From UKL13-2 sp038206765 (GTDB lineage: Bacteria; Pseudomonadota; Gammaproteobacteria; Burkholderiales; Usitatibacteraceae), in contig JBBRAM010000002.1 in the NCBI GenBank assembly GCA_038206765.1, positions 124,001-188,000 on the forward strand: a stretch of DNA of 64,000 nt, in the 5' to 3' direction. Below are positions 1 to 9,153 of the stretch, piece after piece. Positions within the stretch are counted from its first letter, which is position 1. Each line of letters starts with the position of its first letter. Made by a program: the position numbers and the translations under genes. Below the pieces are notes generated by a model. That model did not search any database, had not been told where the DNA came from, and saw only the letters and a program-made list of their open reading frames with translations.

Positions 1-873
1 CGCCCTACGCTGGCCGCTGCCCGATCGGGCAAGCGCGTGTTGCTTGCCAACAAAGAAGCGCTGGTGATGGCCGGGCAATTGTTTATGGATGCCGTGAAAG
101 ATGGCGGCGCGGTCTTGCTTCCCATTGATAGCGAACACAACGCGATTTTTCAATCACTACCACGCAATTTTGCAGACGGTTTTAAGCAAGTCGGCGTGAA
201 AAAAATCATTCTTACCGCCTCTGGTGGACCGTTCCGCACCCGTCCGATTTCGGCCTTGGCCGCTGTTACGCCTGACGAAGCCTGCGCCCACCCGAACTGG
301 GTGATGGGTCGCAAAATCTCGGTCGATTCTGCCACCATGATGAACAAAGGCTTGGAAGTGATTGAAGCGCGTTGGCTTTTTGACGCGCTGCCCGCGCAGA
401 TTGAGGTGGTGATTCACCCGCAATCGATTATTCATTCGATGGTGGAGTATTTGGACGGTTCGGTGGTGGCACAGCTTGGCAACCCTGACATGCGCACGCC
501 GATTGCGTACGGCTTGGGATTCCCGGAGCGTATTGATGCCGGGGTAGGTTCGCTCGATTTGGTGTCTGCCGGCAAGCTGGAATTTGAAGCGCTCGATAGG
601 GCTAGGTTCCCCTGCGTGCAGCTCGCGTACGACGCGCTCAACCGTGGCGGCACAGCGGCGGCGCAGCTCAATGCGGCCAACGAGGTCGCGGTAGAAGCAT
701 TTTTAGATCGTCAAATCCAGTTCACCGAAATTGCCGATATTTTGGAAGGCGTGATGGCGAACATGCTGGTGTCAGAGGCCGGATCATTGGACGAAATTAT
801 GGTGGCCGATGTTTATGCCCGAACTGCAGCCAAGATCCGAGTAAGTGAACGTAAAGCGCTTTCAAGGCTCTAA
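1..873 (+). CDS. dxr: 1-deoxy-D-xylulose 5-phosphate reductoisomerase (3' part)
   Basis: The reading frame is open from the first base of the window, so the N-terminal NADPH-binding part lies outside; about 290 C-terminal codons are present. The enzyme makes 2-C-methyl-D-erythritol 4-phosphate from DXP with NADPH, the committed step of the MEP isoprenoid pathway in the cytoplasm. Recognised from the conserved run LLANKEALVMAG, the serine-rich GPFR segment (ILTASGGPFR), the WVMGRKISVDSATMMNKG block, IEARWLF, IHPQSIIHSMVE and the AANEVAVEAF motif near the end. It is followed after 5 bases by rseP, the usual betaproteobacterial order. No oddities in the visible part. Identification is firm; the start cannot be seen. 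Confidence 0.97.
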   Translation, partial: RPTLAAARSGKRVLLANKEALVMAGQLFMDAVKDGGAVLLPIDSEHNAIFQSLPRNFADGFKQVGVKKIILTASGGPFRTRPISALAAVTPDEACAHPNWVMGRKISVDSATMMNKGLEVIEARWLFDALPAQIEVVIHPQSIIHSMVEYLDGSVVAQLGNPDMRTPIAYGLGFPERIDAGVGSLDLVSAGKLEFEALDRARFPCVQLAYDALNRGGTAAAQLNAANEVAVEAFLDRQIQFTEIADILEGVMANMLVSEAGSLDEIMVADVYARTAAKIRVSERKALSRL

Positions 874-878
874 CCGAC

Positions 879-2312
879 ATGTTTACTTGGTACACATTCC
901 CCGCATTCATTGTCGCCATTGGCGTGTTGGTGACTATTCACGAGCTGGGACATTATTGGGTTGCCCGTTGGTGCAATGTGAAGATACTTCGATTCTCGGT
1001 AGGCTTTGGAAAGCCGCTCTGGATGCGGCGTTTCGGGGCGGACCAGACAGAATGGGTGATCGCAGCAATTCCGTTGGGCGGCTACGTCAAGATGGCCGAC
1101 GAGCGCGACGGAAGTGCCGAAGTTGACGCGCCGTTGGCTATCAAAAAACGTGCCTTCAACAATAAACCAGTGTGGCAGCGTATCGCGATTGTGTTGGCCG
1201 GGCCGGTGGCAAATTTCATCTTGGCGGCTTTTTTTTATTGGGCATTGTTCGTGGCGGGTACGCCGGGCGTCAAGCCCTATCTGGCACCGCCTATTGCCGA
1301 CAGCGTCGCCGAGCGAGCAGGTTTCGCCGACTTTGACCTCATCACCAAAGTTGGAAATCGTGAAGTCCACACTTGGGGCGATGCGCGGATGGCGCTGTTG
1401 GAAGCGGCTGTTGCGCGTGGGTCAACTGAATCTGGCGAACCAGGTGCGTCCGTTGAAATCGAGGTTGACAATAATACGGGTCAACGAATCACCAAGCGAT
1501 TACCGCTGAGTAGTTTGGTTAAAGAAGATTTGGATAAGGATTTCTTAGCAAAGCTCGGTTTGCGCGATTTTCGTTTAAAACCGTTGCTAGTGGCCGAGGA
1601 ATTAACCCCTAGCGGCGCGGCATCGAAAGCCGGCTTTAAAGTTGGCGACCGAATATTGGCGATTGGCGGTCAATCGTTGGGGATACCGGAAGCGCAGTTT
1701 ACGGTGCTTAACAATTGGCAAGAGATGGTTGCGATCGTCACCCAAAGCGCTGGCAGGCCGCTCATTTTTATCATTGAGCGCGACGGTCACCAAATGGAGA
1801 AAACGGTAACACCCGACAGTGTGACCGAGAATGGCAAAACACTTGGCCGCATTGGCGTACGCCCCAGTTTCGATAAAACCCTCGAAGAAAAACTCAAAAC
1901 AACAGTACGCTACGCCCCGTTTGCCGCCATCGGCTATGCATGGATTGAAGTGTGGGATAAATCGATTTTTAGCCTAAAGATGATGGGGCACATGATTGCG
2001 GGTGATATTTCATGGAAAAACCTGTCTGGCCCGCTCGCTATTGCCGAATTTGCCGGTAAAGCCGCAGAGCGTGGCTTAGCCTGGTACGTGGGCTTTTTGG
2101 CTCTAATTAGCGTCAGTTTGGGTGTCCTGAATTTGCTGCCCATCCCTGTCTTGGATGGGGGCCAGTTGATGTATTATATGGCTGAGGTTTTCAAAGGTAG
2201 CCCCGTGTCTGAGCGCACCATGGAAATAGGCCAGCAAATTGGCCTGACACTACTGCTGGGCATGACTGCCTTCGCTTTTTATAACGATATACATCGCTTG
2301 GTTGCCGGCTAG
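879..2312 (+). CDS. rseP: RseP-type site-2 zinc metalloprotease
   Basis: 477 residues, inner-membrane intramembrane protease that in this family cleaves the anti-sigma factor RseA and remnant signal peptides. The zinc site HELGH is at residues 21-25 in the first membrane segment, and the second catalytic motif NLLPIPVLDGG is at 418-428, followed by the last membrane helix. Between them lies a long periplasmic part that fits two tandem PDZ domains (roughly 115-310), with the second carrying AGFKVGDRILAIGG. The start ATG lies 5 bases after dxr, so the two are probably cotranscribed; bamA follows after 39 bases. Length fits the family. The rseA/rpoE substrate system is not in the window, so the RseA role is by family only. 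Confidence 0.96.
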   Translation: MFTWYTFPAFIVAIGVLVTIHELGHYWVARWCNVKILRFSVGFGKPLWMRRFGADQTEWVIAAIPLGGYVKMADERDGSAEVDAPLAIKKRAFNNKPVWQRIAIVLAGPVANFILAAFFYWALFVAGTPGVKPYLAPPIADSVAERAGFADFDLITKVGNREVHTWGDARMALLEAAVARGSTESGEPGASVEIEVDNNTGQRITKRLPLSSLVKEDLDKDFLAKLGLRDFRLKPLLVAEELTPSGAASKAGFKVGDRILAIGGQSLGIPEAQFTVLNNWQEMVAIVTQSAGRPLIFIIERDGHQMEKTVTPDSVTENGKTLGRIGVRPSFDKTLEEKLKTTVRYAPFAAIGYAWIEVWDKSIFSLKMMGHMIAGDISWKNLSGPLAIAEFAGKAAERGLAWYVGFLALISVSLGVLNLLPIPVLDGGQLMYYMAEVFKGSPVSERTMEIGQQIGLTLLLGMTAFAFYNDIHRLVAG

Positions 2313-2351
2313 TTATCGGCGATTAAAGGCAGATGCACAGGTTAAAATTTA

Positions 2352-4730
2352 ATGCGTTTTTTATTGCCCACACCAACAGCACGATTGTTGTCAAAACATC
2401 CCCGCCCACCATCCAAATTACTCGTCTCGCTGCTGAGTGGACTTTTTGCCACCACTGTTGCTGCTTTTAGCGCAGCGTTTTCGATCGCCGCATTCGCGAT
2501 TCAGCCTTTTGTCATCAAGGATATCCGTGTCGAAGGTATTCAACGCACCGAGGCCGGTACGGTGTTCAGCTATTTGCCGATCAAAGTCGGCGAGCGAATT
2601 GACGACGATAAAGCGGCCGCTGCGATTAAAGCGCTTTATGCCACTGGTTTCTATACAGATGTACGGTTAGAAGTTGAAAACGATGTGCTCGTCGTGTTTG
2701 TGGTCGAGCGTCCGGCGATTGCCCAGATTGATTTGAACGGCGCCAAGGAATTCACTAAAGACAATTTGAAAGACGGCTTAAAACAAGCGGGCATTTCCGA
2801 AGCTAAAATTTTTGACCGCTCGTTGCTGGATCGCGCCGAGAAAGAAATCAAACGCCAATACACTAGCCGTGGTTTTTACTCGGCCAAAGTCACCACAACG
2901 GTCACGCCGTTGGAACGTAACCGTATATCACTTACATTCACCATTGACGAGGGCGATGTCTCCAAAATTGTCGACATCAACATCATCGGCGCCTCGGCTA
3001 TTTCTGAGAGCACGATCCTCAAAGAGTTCGAGCTTTCCACTGGCGGCTGGTTTTCGTTTTTCACCAAAGACGATCAGTATTCGAAACAAAAGCTGTCGGG
3101 CGATTTGGAAAAGCTCCGTTCCTATTATTTGAACCGCGGCTATTTAGAATTTACGATTGATTCGACGCAGGTGTCGATCACACCTGATAAAGAAAAAATC
3201 TTTATTACGCTCAACATCACCGAGGGCCCAATTTATAAAATCGCCGGCGTGAAATTTCAAGGGGAATTAAAAATCCCTGAGGAAGAAATGCGTTCGCTCT
3301 TGTTGTTCAAGGCAGGCGATACCTTCTCAAGGCAAAGAATTGTCGATTCCGTCAAGCAGATTACGGATCGCTTGGGTAACGACGGCTATTCTGATTCAAA
3401 CATCAACCCGGTCCCCGAGCTAGATAAAGAAAAACGCACTGCGACCTTCACCATGTTTGTCGATCCGGGCAAGCGTATTTATGTCCGTCGAATCAACGTG
3501 CAAGGCAACTCGCGCACGCGCGACGAGGTGGTGCGCCGCGAGATCCGTCAGCTTGAGGCTGGCTGGTATTCGATTGATAAAATTAATCGCTCCAAAGAGC
3601 GTCTGGAGCGGACTGGCTATTTTGAAGAAGTCACGGTCGATACGCCGCCCGTCGGCGGGACGGCAGACCAACGCGATATTAACATCACCGTGAAAGAGCG
3701 CAACACCGGCACATTGCAGTTTGGTGTTGGCTTTTCACAATCTGAAAAGTTAAGTGTGAACGCTTCCGTCTCACAGGCTAATATTTTCGGTACCGGTAAT
3801 CAGCTGCAATTTCAGGTCAATAATAGCCGCGTCAGCAAAGTCTATTCGGTGTCGTTTTTAGACCCTTATTGGACAGCAGATGGGGTCTCACGTGGCATTG
3901 ATTTATTCCATCGCACTTTGGATACAGCGACCCTCTCAACCGGCAATTTCAGCTCGACAACATCCGGGGCGGGCGTGCGTTTCGGCGTGCCGGTGACGGA
4001 ATATGATTCGATCAATTTTGGTGTCGGCTGGGAGCAGACTAGCTTGGGGATTGACCAATTTAGCCCACAGCGTTATCGTGATTACGCAATTCAATTTGGC
4101 ACCAAGAGCCAAACCGTTCGCGGCTCGCTCGGTTATGCACGCGATACGCGCGACAGTATTTATTTCCCCTCACGCGGCTATTTGATCGAAATCGGTGGTG
4201 AAGCGGGCCTGCCGGGTGGCGATATCAAATACTACCGTGTGCAAAGCAAGGTCAATTACCTGCGTCCAGTTTGGGGGCCGATTGTGTTGTCGGCTAACCT
4301 CGAGGTGGGTTACGCCGGTGGTTATGGCGGTAAACCATTGCCATTCTTCAAGAATTTCTACGCGGGCGGTGTCGATTCGGTGCGCGGTTATTTGGCGAGT
4401 TCGCTCGGCCCACGCGATACCCTAGGTTTTAACCCAACGGGCGAATTCTTGGGCGGCACCAAGCGCTTCGTCAGCAATTTGGAGTTGCTATTTCCGATGC
4501 CTGGCGTGAAAACCGATAAATCGGTGCGCCTGTCCGCGTTTATTGATGCCGGCAACGTGTTTGGCGCGAACGAGCGCATCACTATTGCCGATTTACGCTC
4601 GTCTTATGGTGTTGCGGTAAGCTGGTATTCGCCGGTGGGGCCGTTAAAATTTAGTTTGGCAAAACCGCTGCGCACCGTGGCTGGCGATCGTGTTGAGCGC
4701 TTCCAGTTCTTGTTGGGGCGCGCGTTCTAG
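2352..4730 (+). CDS. bamA: outer membrane protein assembly factor BamA
   Basis: 792 residues, the central pore of the BAM complex that folds beta-barrel proteins into the outer membrane. An unusually long N-terminal leader (basic/proline-rich residues 1-21, hydrophobic 22-49) ends with a plausible signal peptidase site AFA/IQ at 49/50. The mature part starts FVIKDIRVEGIQRTEAGTV, the first of five POTRA domains (to about 430), then the Omp85 barrel, including SLGYARDTRDS, FYAGGVDSVRGY (the conserved VRGY motif of the L6 loop) and a C-terminal phenylalanine (LLGRAF). Sits in the conserved rseP-bamA-skp order. The start ATG has only a weak AGG upstream (spacing about 11), so an internal start is not excluded, but the leader works from this one. 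Confidence 0.97.
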   Translation: MRFLLPTPTARLLSKHPRPPSKLLVSLLSGLFATTVAAFSAAFSIAAFAIQPFVIKDIRVEGIQRTEAGTVFSYLPIKVGERIDDDKAAAAIKALYATGFYTDVRLEVENDVLVVFVVERPAIAQIDLNGAKEFTKDNLKDGLKQAGISEAKIFDRSLLDRAEKEIKRQYTSRGFYSAKVTTTVTPLERNRISLTFTIDEGDVSKIVDINIIGASAISESTILKEFELSTGGWFSFFTKDDQYSKQKLSGDLEKLRSYYLNRGYLEFTIDSTQVSITPDKEKIFITLNITEGPIYKIAGVKFQGELKIPEEEMRSLLLFKAGDTFSRQRIVDSVKQITDRLGNDGYSDSNINPVPELDKEKRTATFTMFVDPGKRIYVRRINVQGNSRTRDEVVRREIRQLEAGWYSIDKINRSKERLERTGYFEEVTVDTPPVGGTADQRDINITVKERNTGTLQFGVGFSQSEKLSVNASVSQANIFGTGNQLQFQVNNSRVSKVYSVSFLDPYWTADGVSRGIDLFHRTLDTATLSTGNFSSTTSGAGVRFGVPVTEYDSINFGVGWEQTSLGIDQFSPQRYRDYAIQFGTKSQTVRGSLGYARDTRDSIYFPSRGYLIEIGGEAGLPGGDIKYYRVQSKVNYLRPVWGPIVLSANLEVGYAGGYGGKPLPFFKNFYAGGVDSVRGYLASSLGPRDTLGFNPTGEFLGGTKRFVSNLELLFPMPGVKTDKSVRLSAFIDAGNVFGANERITIADLRSSYGVAVSWYSPVGPLKFSLAKPLRTVAGDRVERFQFLLGRAF

Positions 4731-4818
4731 CGGGCCGCTATACTGTTGGTCAGGATGATTAGAATTTACAGTCGCAGAGTGCAACAACAACGCAAGGTTT
4801 AGAAAATAGGTGGCCGGT

Positions 4819-5445
4819 ATGTGGACAAAAGCAGTGTGTGCAGAAGCGATGCTGACAAAAATCACGCAGTCGAAAATTAAACAAACGAAAACGACACAAG
4901 CGAAAATGACGCAATTGAAAAAATCGAAACAAGCTTTCGCTGGTTTGTTGGTATCGGTGTTTGCGTTTGCCTCGGGAATCACCATGTCATCGTCTGCAAT
5001 TGCAAATGCAACCGATGCCAAAATTGGCTTCGTCGATCGCGAACGGATCGTGCGTGAATCAGCTCCTGCCAAGCGCTCGCAGGCGAAACTCGAAAAAGAG
5101 TTTTCAGTCCGCAAGGCTGATCTTGATAAATTGCAGAAGCAAGGACGCGATTTAGAAATTACGCTGCAAAAAGAGGCGGTAACATTGCCAGAAGCGGATC
5201 GGATGGTAAAAGAACGCCAGCTGTCGCAAATCACGCGTGATTTTCAGCGTATCCAGCGCGAATATCGCGAGGACTTCACACTCCGCCAGCAGGAGGAATT
5301 TGTATCCTTGCAAGAGCGTGCGCAAAAAGTGATTATCGAAATCGCCGAAAAAGAGAAGTTCGATCTTATCTTGCAGGATGTTGTTTTCTTTAGTCCGCGT
5401 GTTGACATTACCGATAAGGTCATCAAGGCACTGGCCGATAAATAA
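4819..5445 (+). CDS. skp: periplasmic chaperone Skp/OmpH
   Basis: Skp is a trimeric periplasmic holdase that carries unfolded outer-membrane proteins to BamA, encoded just upstream. The mature region begins about ATDAKIGFVDRERIVRESAPAKR and continues as the charged coiled coil of the OmpH family, ending VDITDKVIKAL. I take ATG 4819, which has AGGTGG 5-6 bases before it; GTG 4810 and ATG 4906 are alternatives. From 4819 the protein has 208 residues, longer than usual for Skp because about 35 residues precede the hydrophobic core of the signal peptide (AFAGLLVSVFAFASG). That extension is a five-fold pentapeptide repeat (see 4858-4932). If translation starts at ATG 4906 the leader is of normal length, but no good ribosome site is seen there. 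Confidence 0.9.
   Translation: MWTKAVCAEAMLTKITQSKIKQTKTTQAKMTQLKKSKQAFAGLLVSVFAFASGITMSSSAIANATDAKIGFVDRERIVRESAPAKRSQAKLEKEFSVRKADLDKLQKQGRDLEITLQKEAVTLPEADRMVKERQLSQITRDFQRIQREYREDFTLRQQEEFVSLQERAQKVIIEIAEKEKFDLILQDVVFFSPRVDITDKVIKALADK
4858..4932 (+). repeat. 15-bp in-frame tandem repeat in the skp leader
   Basis: Five consecutive 15-bp units start at 4858, 4873, 4888, 4903 and 4918, each beginning AAA. In the skp frame they read KITQS, KIKQT, KTTQA, KMTQL and KKSKQ. The units are diverged at third positions, so the array is not recent. It lies between the ribosome site and the signal-peptide hydrophobic core, so it either encodes a highly basic n-region or forms an untranslated leader if ATG 4906 is used. 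Confidence 0.85.
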
Positions 5446-5574
5446 AGGCGCGCCGCTTTGTCTATAATTAGCGATGCTTAGCGATATTCAGAAACATTAG
5501 AAGATATCGTTACCTGTCTGTTCGTGGTGGTTTTTCTACGTTCCGATCGCGCCGTAAAGTACAGAAAATAGAAT

Positions 5575-6639
5575 ATGCACCTTCGCGATCTCATCTTGAA
5601 ACTAGGCGGCGAGGCCGTTGGTGAAACCGGTCTACCGCTGATCGGGGTTGGCACCATCGAGAACGCTTCGGTTCGGCACATTACGTTTTTGGCGAATCCA
5701 CGTTATCGCGCGGCATTGGCTTCGTCATCGGCCGGCGCCGTCATTGTGGCGCTCAAAGACCGCGACGTAGTCGATAAGCCGCGTATTGTCACCGCGAATC
5801 CCTATGCCTATTTTGCAAGGGTTGCCCAGCTGTTTAGCCCCGCCAGGCGGGCATCTTCGGGCATTCACCCCAGTGCTGTTATTCATTCGGGCGCGATCAT
5901 CGCGGCGACCGCCGAGGTGGCTGAGTTTGTTTCCATCGGACAAGGCGCAATCGTCGGCGAGGGTGCCAGTATTGGTGCGGGTTGCGTGATTGGCGAAAAT
6001 GTGTTGATTGGCGCCGGTGCCGTGTTGGCGCCGCGGGTAGTGGTCTGCGAGGGCTGCCAGATTGGTGCGCGAACCGTGTTGCATGCGGGGGTCGTTATCG
6101 GTGCCGACGGTTTCGGTTTTGCGCCAGATTTTGCTTCTGATGTTGCAGGTAACGCAGGCGAGTGGATTAAAATTCCGCAAACCGGATGCGTCATTATTGG
6201 CGACGATTGCGAATTGGGGGCCAATACCACGGTGGATCGCGGCGCGATTGACAATACGACCATCGGCTGCGGCGTGAAAATCGATAATCAAGTGCAGGTT
6301 GGGCACAACAGCACCATCGGTGACCATACCGTGATATCAGGGTGCACGGGCATCGCGGGTAGCACGCACATTGGCCGCCACGTGATGATCGGGGGTGCAG
6401 TATCGATAGTGGGACACTTATCGATCTGCGATCACGCCATCATCTCGGCGACGACGTTTGTGACCAAATCAATCACCGAGCCCGGCACCTACACATCGGG
6501 CATTCCGCATATGGCACATCGCGATTGGCTCAAGAATATTGTGCATGTTCGGAACCTCGATACAATGTCAAAAGCGGTCTCGAAAACTACAATAAATGCC
6601 GCAACAAACACACGTAAAAAATCTGGAGATTCACAATGA
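5575..6639 (+). CDS. lpxD: UDP-3-O-acylglucosamine N-acyltransferase LpxD
   Basis: 354 residues. Adds the second 3-hydroxyacyl chain (from acyl-ACP) to UDP-3-O-acyl-glucosamine, third step of lipid A synthesis, cytoplasmic trimer. An N-terminal uridine-binding domain (about 1-100, with HITFLANPRYR) precedes a left-handed beta-helix of hexapeptide repeats (about 105-320) containing IGADGFGFAPD and the QVGHNSTIGDHT segment with the family catalytic histidine, then a C-terminal helix. ATG 5575 is preceded by no strong ribosome site. A gap of 129 bp after skp could hold a promoter (TATAAT-like box around 5464) but nothing is certain. The stop overlaps the start of fabZ (ATGA), implying translational coupling. 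Confidence 0.97.
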   Translation: MHLRDLILKLGGEAVGETGLPLIGVGTIENASVRHITFLANPRYRAALASSSAGAVIVALKDRDVVDKPRIVTANPYAYFARVAQLFSPARRASSGIHPSAVIHSGAIIAATAEVAEFVSIGQGAIVGEGASIGAGCVIGENVLIGAGAVLAPRVVVCEGCQIGARTVLHAGVVIGADGFGFAPDFASDVAGNAGEWIKIPQTGCVIIGDDCELGANTTVDRGAIDNTTIGCGVKIDNQVQVGHNSTIGDHTVISGCTGIAGSTHIGRHVMIGGAVSIVGHLSICDHAIISATTFVTKSITEPGTYTSGIPHMAHRDWLKNIVHVRNLDTMSKAVSKTTINAATNTRKKSGDSQ

Positions 6640-7148
6640 ACGACGCTGAAGCCATTTTGTCCACGAGTAGTGCGCCGTCTCCATCGGCGTGCCTGGCGAC
6701 GGCGTTCATCATGCAAAGCGATGAGATCAAGCAATACTTGCCACACCGCTACCCGTTTCTGCTGGTTGACCGTGTGATTGAATTTACGCCAGGCTTGCAC
6801 ATCAAGGCGATCAAAAACGTCAGTAGTAATGAGCCCTTTTTCCAAGGGCATTTCCCACATTATGCAGTGATGCCCGGTGTGTTGATTGTGGAAGCGCTCG
6901 CGCAAACGGCGGCATTGTTATCGCTAAAAAGTACCGATCAAAAATCAGACGCCAAAACCGTGGTGTATCTCGCGGGTATTGATGGCGCCCGCTTCAAGCG
7001 CCCCGTTGTGCCCGGCGACACATTGGTAATGACTGCCAAAATTTTGCTCAATAAACGCGGCATTGTGAAATTCGCCGTGCAGGCGCATGTCGATGGCAAG
7101 CTCACTTGCGAAGCCGAGTTATTGTGCACGATGAGGACGCTGGATTAA
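6636..7148 (+). CDS. fabZ: 3-hydroxyacyl-[acyl-carrier-protein] dehydratase FabZ
   Basis: 170 residues, cytoplasmic hot-dog-fold dehydratase of the fatty acid elongation cycle; it draws on the same 3-hydroxyacyl-ACP pool as LpxA/LpxD. Motifs: LPHRYPFLLVDRV with the catalytic histidine, and GHFPHYAVMPGVLIVEALAQ with the catalytic glutamate on the long helix. The start chosen (ATG 6636) overlaps the lpxD stop and has GGAG at good spacing. It adds about 25 residues (serine/alanine-rich) before the usual FabZ start; ATG 6711 (MQSDEIKQYL) would give the standard length of about 145. The extension has no signal-peptide character. The stop overlaps the lpxA start (TAATG). Confidence 0.95.
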   Translation: MNDAEAILSTSSAPSPSACLATAFIMQSDEIKQYLPHRYPFLLVDRVIEFTPGLHIKAIKNVSSNEPFFQGHFPHYAVMPGVLIVEALAQTAALLSLKSTDQKSDAKTVVYLAGIDGARFKRPVVPGDTLVMTAKILLNKRGIVKFAVQAHVDGKLTCEAELLCTMRTLD

Positions 7149-7939
7149 TGCCCATGGAAAAAGCGAGCTTGATCCATCCCACCGCCATTATCGATCCCAG
7201 CGCCAAGCTGGGCGCCACGGTAAGTGTAGGGGCTTACACGATTATCGACGGCGCTGTTGAAATCGATGAGGGCACAACAATCGGCCATCACGGTGTGATC
7301 ACGGGGCGAACAAAAATCGGTCGGGACAACCGCATTTTTCACTTCGTCTCGCTCGGCGAAGCGAATCAGGATAAAAAATACCAAGGTGAGGCGACGGAAC
7401 TTCACATCGGTGACCGCAATACCATCCGCGAATATTGCAGCTTTAATCGCGGCACGGTGCAAGACCAAGGTGTGACAAGGATCGGCAACGATAACTGGCT
7501 CATGGCCTATGTTCATATCGCGCATGATTGCCAAGTCAGCAGCAACGTAACCATTGCCAATTGCACTCAGCTTGCCGGCCATGTGACCGTTGGCGATTGG
7601 GCGACGCTGGGCGGGTTTACGGGCGTGCATCAGTTTGTCAAAATCGGCGCGCACGCGATGTGCGGGGTGTCGAGCGTGGTGTTGATGGATATTCCGCCTT
7701 ATGTGACGGTTGGAGGCCAGCCCATCGTGGCGGCTGGGATTAATGCTGAGGGCCTGAAGCGGCGTGGTTACACGCCAGAGCAGATCGCTAATATCAAGCG
7801 TGCCTACAAAACAGTCTATCGTTCTGGCTTGACCTTTGCCGAAGCAAAGGACGCGTTGGCGACCGAGGGCGAAAGACTGCCGGAGATAAAACTGCTCTCA
7901 GATTTTCTTGCCGCCAGTCAACGCGGAATTGTTCGTTGA
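7148..7939 (+). CDS. lpxA: UDP-N-acetylglucosamine acyltransferase LpxA
   Basis: 263 residues, normal length. Transfers a 3-hydroxyacyl chain from ACP to the 3-OH of UDP-GlcNAc, first step of lipid A synthesis. The start ATG 7148 shares one base with the fabZ stop. Left-handed beta-helix of hexapeptide repeats through about residue 190 with the NRGT block (residues 100-103) and YVHIAHDCQV, where H126 matches the catalytic histidine of the family, then a helical C-terminal domain. The frame is open for 14 codons upstream, but that stretch is inside fabZ and does not resemble LpxA. Completes the compact lpxD-fabZ-lpxA unit, with lpxB 38 bp downstream. Confidence 0.98.
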   Translation: MPMEKASLIHPTAIIDPSAKLGATVSVGAYTIIDGAVEIDEGTTIGHHGVITGRTKIGRDNRIFHFVSLGEANQDKKYQGEATELHIGDRNTIREYCSFNRGTVQDQGVTRIGNDNWLMAYVHIAHDCQVSSNVTIANCTQLAGHVTVGDWATLGGFTGVHQFVKIGAHAMCGVSSVVLMDIPPYVTVGGQPIVAAGINAEGLKRRGYTPEQIANIKRAYKTVYRSGLTFAEAKDALATEGERLPEIKLLSDFLAASQRGIVR

Positions 7940-7977
7940 CCCAAGCACGCGGCATCGTTTATTAAGAACTATTAAAT

Positions 7978-9153
7978 ATGAAAATTGGCATTGTTGCCGG
8001 CGAAACATCCGGCGATTTATTGGGCGCATTGTTGATCAAAGCGCTTAAAGAAGAATATCCGTCGCTCGAATTTGTGGGCATTGCCGGGCCGAAGATGCAG
8101 TCCGCCGGAGCTGTCTCTTGGTACTCGATGGAGAAGCTCGCGGTGCGGGGCTACATCGAGGTCCTCAAACATTACCGCGAAATTTTATCGATTCGTAATG
8201 GCCTCAGAGATCGCTTTTTAAAAGATCGTCCGGCCGCGTTTATTGGTGTTGATGCGCCTGATTTCAATCTCGGTTTGGAACGTGCTTTGAAGGCTGTGGG
8301 CATACCCGCGATTCATTATGTAAGCCCGTCCATCTGGGCGTGGCGTGGCGAGCGCATTCACAAAATCAAAGGCGCGGTTGATCATATGCTCACCGTGTTT
8401 CCATTCGAGCCCGCGATTTATGCCAAGGAGGGCATCCCCGCTACATTCGTTGGCCATCCAACGGCAGACAATGTACCGCAAGCCTCCCAACGCGATGCCG
8501 CGCGGGCACAGTTGCGGATTAAGCCCGACGAAACCATCGTTGCGCTTTTGCCTGGCAGCCGCCAGACGGAGCTTGATTACCACGCAGAATTATTTATTGA
8601 GACCGCGAAAGAATTGCTCAAAGCCTTTCCGCAAGCTCGCTTCCTGGTACCGCTCGCCACCCGCGAAACCCGCGAACAATTTGAGGCTGCGCGATGGAAA
8701 TTAGACGCGCAAGACTTACCGTTGCAAATTCTTTTTGGGCACGCGAATTTTGCCTTGGCTGCTGCGGATGTTGCGCTGGTAGCGAGTGGAACCGCCACGC
8801 TGGAAGCAGCGCTGCTGCGTTGCCCGCATGTGGTTGCGTATCGCATGTCGCCGACCACCTATCGCCTGATGAAGAAAAAAGCGTATCTGCCCTACGTCGG
8901 CTTGCCTAATATTTTGGCCGGCGAATGGCTGGTACCCGAGCTATTGCAAGACGATGCGACACCGGATAACTTGGCGCGCGCGCTCGGTAACTGGCTCACA
9001 CACAAAGATGCTGCGCAGCGCTTGCGGGATCGTTTTGCAGATATTCATGCCTCGCTGGCGGTGGATAATATGGCGCGCGTGCGGGATGCGTTGCGGCCAT
9101 TTTTATCGCGAATCGTTGCTAGCAATACTGCGGTTGGCAAACGTGCCGCATAA
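7978..9153 (+). CDS. lpxB: lipid-A-disaccharide synthase LpxB
   Basis: 391 residues, GT19 family glycosyltransferase at the inner face of the cytoplasmic membrane. Joins UDP-2,3-diacylglucosamine with lipid X to form the beta-1,6 disaccharide. Recognised from KIGIVAGETSGDLLGA at the N terminus, FVGIAGPKMQSAG, the SPSIWAWR block, TVFPFEPAIY, FVGHPTAD, LPGSRQTEL and VASGTATLEAALL near the C-terminal half. Slightly separated (38 bp) from lpxA. Its 3' end is overlapped by rnhB under the start chosen there. lpxH or lpxI, which would make its substrate, is not in the window. Confidence 0.97.
   Translation: MKIGIVAGETSGDLLGALLIKALKEEYPSLEFVGIAGPKMQSAGAVSWYSMEKLAVRGYIEVLKHYREILSIRNGLRDRFLKDRPAAFIGVDAPDFNLGLERALKAVGIPAIHYVSPSIWAWRGERIHKIKGAVDHMLTVFPFEPAIYAKEGIPATFVGHPTADNVPQASQRDAARAQLRIKPDETIVALLPGSRQTELDYHAELFIETAKELLKAFPQARFLVPLATRETREQFEAARWKLDAQDLPLQILFGHANFALAAADVALVASGTATLEAALLRCPHVVAYRMSPTTYRLMKKKAYLPYVGLPNILAGEWLVPELLQDDATPDNLARALGNWLTHKDAAQRLRDRFADIHASLAVDNMARVRDALRPFLSRIVASNTAVGKRAA

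Noticed and set aside
4644..5234. 196-codon open frame on the minus strand opposite bamA/skp
   Set aside because: Antisense to two well supported genes, Ser/Arg-rich composition with no family likeness.
5725..6327. 200-codon minus-strand frame opposite lpxD
   Set aside because: The hexapeptide-repeat coding of lpxD keeps the opposite frame open; no protein features.
8954..9142. long N-terminal extension of ribonuclease HII
   Set aside because: Lies in lpxB, Arg/Trp-rich with no resemblance to the family; the real start is near 9143.
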